A stretch of DNA of 64,000 bases from an uncultured bacterium (GTDB lineage: Bacteria > Cyanobacteriota > Vampirovibrionia > Gastranaerophilales > Gastranaerophilaceae): the NCBI GenBank assembly GCA_902763805.1, contig CACWTN010000001.1, forward strand, positions 294,790 through 358,789. Direction: 5' to 3'. A program made the position numbers and the translations under genes. Under the pieces are notes generated by a model that saw nothing but the letters and a program-made list of their open reading frames with translations, did not search any database and had not been told where the DNA came from. Shown here in pieces: positions 59,661 to 64,000 of this stretch (position 1 is its first letter; the number at the start of each line of letters is the position of its first letter).

Positions 59661-60053
59661 ATGCAATCAAGTTTATCAATTAACGGTGTACAGCCGAATT
59701 TCCGCGCGACGGTTTCAAAACATTTTATCAAAGACGCTCAAAAAATGATGGATTCAAGGATGAAAAACAGTGATATAGCTGAAAGATTTGAAAAAAAAGT
59801 CGCTGATTTTAAGGATTACGGATATGACGACTACTATATCAAATATATTAAAAAAGATATTAACGGAAAACGTTTCCACCAGCTTATTGCGGTTCGTCCC
59901 GGCATGGATGATTCCGAAGGCGCTGTTTTAACTTCTAAAGACAAATTCAGAAAGACTATAGAAAAATTTACGCATATTACCAAGTATGAATTTATAAAGA
60001 AAATGGAACAATTTAACCAGAGAAGATTTGTAAAAACTATAGCCGAAGTATAA
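59661..60053 (+). CDS. Small basic protein with PNFRAT N-terminal motif
   Basis: 130 residues, no membrane segment. SINGVQPNFRATVSKHFIKD at the N-terminus matches the F-x-(G/A)-like motif of other proteins here; the rest is helix plus beta (KDYGYDDYYIKYIKKDINGK, FHQLIAVRPGMDDSEGAVL) with a basic helical tail. No family known to me. GAAAGGGG ribosome site; followed by its own terminator. Confidence 0.68.
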   Translation: MQSSLSINGVQPNFRATVSKHFIKDAQKMMDSRMKNSDIAERFEKKVADFKDYGYDDYYIKYIKKDINGKRFHQLIAVRPGMDDSEGAVLTSKDKFRKTIEKFTHITKYEFIKKMEQFNQRRFVKTIAEV

Positions 60054-60074
60054 ATAAAAATTCGGCAATCAAAC

Positions 60075-60105
60075 AAGGCGGAAGCGTAAGCTTCCCCCTT
60101 TTTTT
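60075..60105 (+). terminator. Intrinsic terminator before pckA
   Basis: AAGGCGGAAGC-GTAA-GCTTCCCCCTT stem followed by a T-run. Confidence 0.82.
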
Positions 60106-60153
60106 AATGTCCAAAAAACGAGCCTTAAAAGTGTCATTCCTACAATTATACTA

Positions 60154-60181
60154 TTGATTTCCGCCCTTTATGTAGTAAAAT
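60154..60181 (+). promoter_or_regulatory. Promoter of pckA
   Basis: TTGATT, 16-bp spacer, TAAAAT; about 48 bp before a leadered start with a GGAGGGA ribosome site. Confidence 0.55.
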
Positions 60182-60229
60182 AAACGTGTATAGGAAGAAA
60201 CCGTTTAAACCTAAAAGGAGGGAATATAA

Positions 60230-61828
60230 ATGGAAACTTATGGAATTGAAAAATGGGGAATTACATCTCCGAGTGAAGTTCACAGAAACTGGACGCCTGC
60301 TCAGTTAACTGAGGCAGCTTTAAGAAGAGGCGAAGGCAAACTTTCTAAAACAGGTGCTTTGGTTGTTACTACAGGTAAATACACAGGCCGTTCTCCTAAG
60401 GATAAATTCATTGTTGATACAGAATCTATTCACAATGATATTGCATGGGGCAACGTTAACAGACCGATTTCAAGAGAAGCTTTTAACTCAATCAGAGATA
60501 AAATTGCTAACTACTTAAACGGTAAAGAAGTATTTATATTTGATGGTTTTGCAGGTGCAGATAAGAAATATACTCAAAAATTCAGAGTTATCAACGAACT
60601 TGCATCACAAAACATGTTCATTCACCAATTATTAATCAGACCGACAGCAGAAGAACTTGCTAACTACGGTGAAGCAGATTATACAATTCTTTGTGCTCCA
60701 GGTTTCAAATGCGACCCTGCAATTGACGGAACAAACTCTGAAGCTTGTATCGCTATTGACTATGAAGCTCACACAATTATCATCGCAGGTTCACAGTATG
60801 CAGGCGAAATCAAAAAATCTGTTTTCGCAACTATGAACTATGTTATGACTAAGAAGAATGTACTTCCGATGCATTGTTCAGCAAACATGGATCCTGAAAC
60901 ACATGAAACAGCTGTTTTCTTCGGTCTTTCAGGAACAGGTAAAACAACTTTGTCAGCAGACCCTGCTCGTAAGTTAATCGGTGATGACGAACACGGCTGG
61001 TCACCTGATGGTGTATTCAACTTTGAAGGCGGCTGCTATGCAAAATGTATTAACCTTTCTGCTGAAAATGAACCTGATATCTACAATGCTATTAAGTTCG
61101 GTTCATTGGTAGAAAACGTTATTATGAACGATGAAACAAGAGAACTCGACTTCAACGACGGTTCTTTAACAGAAAATACACGTGTTGGTTACCCTGTTAC
61201 TTATATCAACAATTCAGCTATTCCTTCAATGGGCGGAATTCCGAAAGTTGTTGTATTCTTAACAGCTGATGCATTCGGTGTTCTTCCTCCAATCTCAAGA
61301 TTAGACAAGAATGCTGCTATGTACCACTTTGTAACAGGTTTCACTTCTAAACTTGCAGGTACAGAAAGAGGTATTACAGAACCTGTTCCTACATTCTCAA
61401 CATTATTCGGCGAACCATTCATGCCGATGGATGCTTCAGTTTACGCTAAGATGTTAGGTGACAAACTTGACCAATACGGTACTAAGGTTTACTTAGTAAA
61501 TACAGGATGGGCAGGCGGTTCTGCTTCTTCTGGTGCTAAGAGAATGAAACTTTCTTACACAAGAGCTATGGTAACAGCTGCATTGAACGGTTCATTCGAT
61601 AACGTTGAGTTTAAACACCACAATGTATTCAACGTAGATTATCCGACATCTTGTCCGAACGTTCCTTCTGAAATGTTAGATGCAAGAGGAATGTGGGCAG
61701 ATAAGGCTGCTTATGACGAAGCTGCTAACAAATTAGCAACAATGTTCAACGATAACTTCGCTAAGAAATATCCGAACATGCCTTCAGAAATCGTTGAAGC
61801 AGGTCCTAAACCATTAAGCTTGGTATAG
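60230..61828 (+). CDS. pckA: Phosphoenolpyruvate carboxykinase (ATP)
   Basis: Interconverts oxaloacetate and PEP with ATP. 532 residues, full length: TGKYTGRSPKDKFIV, PMHCSANMDPET (metal-binding His), the P-loop GLSGTGKTTLSADP (232-245), GDDEHGW (metal-binding Asp) and the C-terminal NTGWAGGSASSGAKRMKLSY. Codon use is notably regular, as in a highly expressed gene. Own promoter, strong ribosome site and own terminator. In a fermenting gut organism it may run towards oxaloacetate, conserving ATP. Confidence 0.97.
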   Translation: METYGIEKWGITSPSEVHRNWTPAQLTEAALRRGEGKLSKTGALVVTTGKYTGRSPKDKFIVDTESIHNDIAWGNVNRPISREAFNSIRDKIANYLNGKEVFIFDGFAGADKKYTQKFRVINELASQNMFIHQLLIRPTAEELANYGEADYTILCAPGFKCDPAIDGTNSEACIAIDYEAHTIIIAGSQYAGEIKKSVFATMNYVMTKKNVLPMHCSANMDPETHETAVFFGLSGTGKTTLSADPARKLIGDDEHGWSPDGVFNFEGGCYAKCINLSAENEPDIYNAIKFGSLVENVIMNDETRELDFNDGSLTENTRVGYPVTYINNSAIPSMGGIPKVVVFLTADAFGVLPPISRLDKNAAMYHFVTGFTSKLAGTERGITEPVPTFSTLFGEPFMPMDASVYAKMLGDKLDQYGTKVYLVNTGWAGGSASSGAKRMKLSYTRAMVTAALNGSFDNVEFKHHNVFNVDYPTSCPNVPSEMLDARGMWADKAAYDEAANKLATMFNDNFAKKYPNMPSEIVEAGPKPLSLV

Positions 61829-61849
61829 GTTAATAATATTAAAATACTG

Positions 61850-61884
61850 ACAGAGTGCACTTTTCGGTGCACTCTGTTTGTTTT
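61850..61884 (+). terminator. Intrinsic terminator after pckA
   Basis: ACAGAGTGCAC-TTTTCG-GTGCACTCTGT stem followed by TTGTTTTT. Confidence 0.92.
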
Positions 61885-61889
61885 TGTCA

Positions 61890-61895
61890 TATAAT
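61890..61895 (+). promoter_or_regulatory. -10 box, leaderless promoter of the HicA-like gene
   Basis: TATAAT, then ATAAGC, then ATG at 61902; the -10 lies directly behind the pckA terminator T-run. Confidence 0.5.
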
Positions 61896-61901
61896 ATAAG
61901 C

Positions 61902-62216
61902 ATGAGAGTAGCATTTAACTGTTTTTACCCTTCAACAGCGTTTGAAAGTGCAAAAGCAAGAAAATTAATTAAAAAAGTAAATGAAGCAGAAAAGCTTGAT
62001 AAACTAAACATAACCTTTAATGAGCTTGAATCTATGTACAACGAACTCGGATATGATGTTTTCTATAAACGGGGTTCGCATGCGGTTGTTCATCTTACGG
62101 AAGGCGTAAATCTGCCTGTTATAATTCCGCATAAAAGAAAGAATGTTCATCCTTTTGATTTAAAACGGTTTAAATATGTTTGTGCAGGCGATATAGAAAA
62201 AGCACTAAAGTGTTAA
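61902..62216 (+). CDS. HicA-like protein without HicB partner
   Basis: 104 residues. The C-terminal 65 residues have the double-stranded-RNA-binding-like HicA pattern: LESMYNELGYDVFYKRGSHA (catalytic-type GSH at 58-60), then VNLPVIIPHKRKNVHPFDLK and a final helix. The first 35 residues are an extra lysine-rich extension (STAFESAKARKLIKKVNEAE). HicA proteins are mRNA interferases neutralised by HicB; none is encoded next to it. The 3' end overlaps the convergent PHP gene by 12 bp. Confidence 0.55.
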   Translation: MRVAFNCFYPSTAFESAKARKLIKKVNEAEKLDKLNITFNELESMYNELGYDVFYKRGSHAVVHLTEGVNLPVIIPHKRKNVHPFDLKRFKYVCAGDIEKALKC

Positions 62217-63053
62217 TAAGCCGATAAATTTAGTAATCTCGTCGGAAGAAATCTCTGTGTCATCTGTGTTCAGACGTCCTATAGGAACGGTTTTGTTGGT
62301 TCCATGCCAGTCGCTGCCGCCTGTGATAACCAGATTGTTATTTTTTGCGCAATTTTTGAGGAACGAAGTTTCGGGGATTGAGTATCTTGAATAAAAACAT
62401 TCCAAGCCTTCAATTCCGCTATCTGTCATTGTTTTAAGCTGAGGTAAAAACTCTTGTTCGGTCAAATGTTCTTCGCCTTCTCCGCCAAGAGGGTGCGCCC
62501 AGACAGGAATTCCGCCTGATGCTTTGATTACACGGATTGCCTCTCTGCCGTCAAACTTTGTGTTTCCTGTTTTACAGCCGTCGAGATATTTTTTCATGGC
62601 ATCAACGTTGTTGTCTGACAAACCTCTGTTTACAAGTATGTTTGCGAAATGGGTTTTAACAACACTCTGCCTTGAATACAGCCAGTCAAGTTCTTCCTGT
62701 GAAAGTTCAATATTCCAGACCTCTCTGAGGTATTTTATTCTTGTTTCAAGCTTTTGTCTGCGAAGCTTTTTGCCCAGTTCTATAAGCTCTTTCAGTTCTT
62801 TTGTTTTGGGGTTAATTCCGTATCCCAAAATATGACATCTTATGTCATCAATTTTACAGGTAAGTTCAACACCTTTTATAAAAGTAATATTGTCAGGAAC
62901 GTATTTTTCCGCATCATTTAATCCTGCAACGGTATCGTGGTCAGTGAGTGCAAAGATTTTTATTCCTGATTTTAAGACGGTATCGACAAGTTCTTTAACG
63001 CTTGCGCTTCCGTCAGAGTTATTGCTGTGAAGATGTAAATCAAACTTAGCCAT
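62205..63053 (-). CDS. PHP-domain phosphoesterase (3',5'-nucleotide phosphatase/RNase AM-like)
   Basis: 282 residues. Metal motifs: DLHLHSNNSDG (6-16), FALTDHDTVAG, ELTCK, CHILGYG, PVWAHPLGG and TGGSDWHG, all as in the YciV/RNase AM group that trims RNA 5' ends or hydrolyses 3',5'-bisphosphonucleotides. The start at 63053 gives the standard N-terminus; a longer frame has no better support. TATAAC lies 6 nt upstream. Confidence 0.92.
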   Translation of the reverse strand: MAKFDLHLHSNNSDGSASVKELVDTVLKSGIKIFALTDHDTVAGLNDAEKYVPDNITFIKGVELTCKIDDIRCHILGYGINPKTKELKELIELGKKLRRQKLETRIKYLREVWNIELSQEELDWLYSRQSVVKTHFANILVNRGLSDNNVDAMKKYLDGCKTGNTKFDGREAIRVIKASGGIPVWAHPLGGEGEEHLTEQEFLPQLKTMTDSGIEGLECFYSRYSIPETSFLKNCAKNNNLVITGGSDWHGTNKTVPIGRLNTDDTEISSDEITKFIGLLTL

Positions 63054-63059
63054 ATCTAA

Positions 63060-63065
63060 GTTATA
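63060..63065 (-). promoter_or_regulatory. -10 box, leaderless promoter of the PHP gene
   Basis: On the minus strand TATAAC is followed by TTAGAT and the ATG at 63053; no ribosome site. Confidence 0.4.
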
Positions 63066-63148
63066 ACACAAATATACAAACAACCCTCCCTTAGAGGGAG
63101 GGCAGGGCAGGTTGTTAATTAAAACAACCTAAGCTTTTGTTTGAGTGA

Positions 63149-63610
63149 TTATTTAATTGCAAGTTTCTTAACTTTGTCGTTTCCTTTTTCAAGTTTAGGA
63201 GCAACAATTTTTAAGATACCGTGTTCAAGGTGAGCATCGGTTTTATCGATATCAATGTCAGCAGGGAAGTAAACCGTTCTTGAAAATTCGCCGTAACGGA
63301 ACTCTGATTTTCTGTAGCTTGAGGTGTCTTCTTTTGTTTCTTCCTCTTTCTTTGCATTGATTGTGATATGGTTTTTATCGATATCAATATCTAAGTCTTC
63401 TTTTTTAACTCCCGGAAGCTCTGCTTTAACACAATATTCATTGTCTTTTTCGTGGAGCTCAACAGGCATTGCAAGTTTGTCGCATTCTGCTTCTTCGTTG
63501 TAGATATATTCAGGGAAGAAGCTGTCAAAATTTCTGTTTAAAATTGATGATATTTCATCGTTTACTGAACGAATAAATCTGTCAGGTGTTTTTTTAATTA
63601 AGAATTTCAT
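63149..63610 (-). CDS. Small heat-shock protein Hsp20/alpha-crystallin family
   Basis: 153 residues: N-terminal arm, alpha-crystallin domain (about 45-140; VELHEKDNEYCVKAELPGVK, DLDIDIDKNHITINAKKEEE, YGEFSRTVYFPADID, HLEHGILKIVAPKLE) and a short tail. Holdase chaperone for unfolding proteins. GGAGG immediately before the ATG fixes the start at 63610. A TTAACT-N5-TTAACA box lies 117 bp upstream; no CIRCE element is visible. Confidence 0.93.
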   Translation of the reverse strand: MKFLIKKTPDRFIRSVNDEISSILNRNFDSFFPEYIYNEEAECDKLAMPVELHEKDNEYCVKAELPGVKKEDLDIDIDKNHITINAKKEEETKEDTSSYRKSEFRYGEFSRTVYFPADIDIDKTDAHLEHGILKIVAPKLEKGNDKVKKLAIK

Positions 63611-63726
63611 AAATGCCTCCATAGACAAAGATAGTGAAAATATTTAGTTTCATTATCTTCGTCTTTACTAAATACTTTCTTTCAACACTTTTATTATTAC
63701 TCTGATTTAGTATAACTTAAGTTTTT

Positions 63727-63743
63727 TTAACTAAAAATTAACA
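63727..63743 (+). promoter_or_regulatory. TTAACT-N5-TTAACA direct-repeat box
   Basis: Same 11-bp period as the boxes at 11270, 15826 and 51050; lies between hsp20 and the tandem repeat array. Confidence 0.35.
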
Positions 63744-63778
63744 AATCGGGCTAATTGTTATTTCTTTGTTAATTTTCA

Positions 63779-63807
63779 TTGATTTTGTTTTATGTGTGTT
63801 ATATATT
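63779..63807 (+). promoter_or_regulatory. Promoter reading into the tandem RNA array
   Basis: TTGATT, 17-bp spacer, TATATT. Transcription would begin near 63814 and enter a GTATCT/AGATAC hairpin just before the first repeat unit. Confidence 0.5.
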
Positions 63808-63830
63808 TGAGGTGTATCTATCCGAGATAC

Positions 63831-63944
63831 AAATGAAAATTAAATAACAATATCGGGATGTAGCAAGGACTCCCCGAGGAAGCTGACTAAATGTCAGGTT
63901 GCGAGGAGGAGGGTGCTGGTAGCGCCGCTAACAAGCTGCATTTC
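63831..63944 (+). ncRNA. Repeat unit 1 of a tandem array, predicted structured RNA
   Basis: 114-bp unit. A 10-bp closing stem joins GGGATGTAGC (63855-63864) to GCTGCATTTC (63935-63944), allowing G-U pairs. Inside are hairpins CTGAC-TAAAT-GTCAG (63883-63897) and GGTGCT-GGT-AGCGCC (63912-63926), plus possible CTCC/GGAG pairing. The unit is far more GC-rich than its surroundings, has stops in all frames through TTAAATAAC, and is repeated in tandem. I do not recognise the RNA family. Confidence 0.5.
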
Positions 63945-64000
63945 AAATGAAAATTAAATAACATAGTATCGGGATGTAGCAAGGACTCCCCGAGGAAGCT
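63945..64000 (+). repeat. Repeat unit 2 of the tandem array, cut by the window edge
   Basis: Identical to the first 54 bases of unit 1 apart from a 2-base insertion in the AT-rich linker. The conserved part is the structured half; the linker is the variable part. Confidence 0.85.

Noticed and set aside
63831..64000. Tandem array as CRISPR, integron attC or tandem glycine riboswitch
   Set aside because: Units are contiguous without unique spacers, the ends lack the attC core sites, and the conserved glycine-aptamer core is absent.

Overview
The window looks like a chromosomal segment of a low-GC, diderm, non-photosynthetic relative of the cyanobacteria, most likely a gut Gastranaerophilales (Vampirovibrionia, 'Melainabacteria'). 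This placement is an inference from PBS-lyase-type HEAT repeats, an LptD-like outer-membrane assembly protein, several small proteins of a kind I associate with this lineage, and an N-terminal F-x-G-like motif on otherwise unrelated proteins. I could not run a database search. Coding density is high, Shine-Dalgarno sites are usually AAGGAG or GGAGG, and a second class of genes starts only 6-7 nt after a TATAAT-like -10 box with no ribosome site.

Layout. 1-6050 (minus strand) is one probable operon: orphan sugar-type ABC permease, pxpA, yvcK, panB, panC, a membrane protein and dapA (cut by the window edge). 6142-17774 holds a phosphohexomutase, murA with a small partner gene, an orphan histidine kinase, a HEAT-repeat protein, a GNAT-like protein, a TPR protein, a metallophosphoesterase, a GlmS-like SIS protein and a methionine gamma-lyase-family enzyme. 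tRNA-Ala(UGC) at 17881-17956 is the target of an integrative element.

The element (17929-27796, about 9.9 kb) is bounded by a 25-bp direct repeat of the tRNA 3' end. It carries a tyrosine integrase with an in-frame TGA at codon 9, an excisionase, an HNH protein with a structured leader, a MerR-like regulator, a four-gene envelope operon, a possible 24-residue hydrophobic peptide, a small DNA-binding protein and an 883-residue protein joining an HSDR_N-type nuclease domain to a P-loop NTPase (candidate anti-phage effector). A third copy of the tRNA end at 27985-28005 points to serial integration at this site.

28284-46941 contains a RAYT transposase between inverted REP palindromes, a CDF metal transporter, an M23 peptidase, an LptD-like protein, a class II aldolase, a family 2 glycosyltransferase, apt, an NfnA-like flavoprotein, purA, a sugar-phosphate transferase, a secreted ADP-ribosyltransferase-like protein, tyrS, an acyltransferase, lepA and a pair of paralogous unknown proteins. 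47056-63610 contains dus, a large TPR protein, an apparently split HD-GYP protein, def-fmt, trkH-trkA, a HEMGH zincin-like protein, a degenerate GAF/HD-GYP protein, pckA, a HicA-like protein, a PHP phosphoesterase and hsp20. At the right edge a promoter-preceded tandem repeat of about 114 bp begins; each unit can fold into a closed multi-helix RNA. It runs off the window.

Most promising for new biology: the tandem RNA array at 63831-64000, the nuclease-NTPase protein and cargo of the tRNA-Ala element, the signal-peptide ADP-ribosyltransferase, the recurring leaderless promoter architecture, and the shared N-terminal motif.
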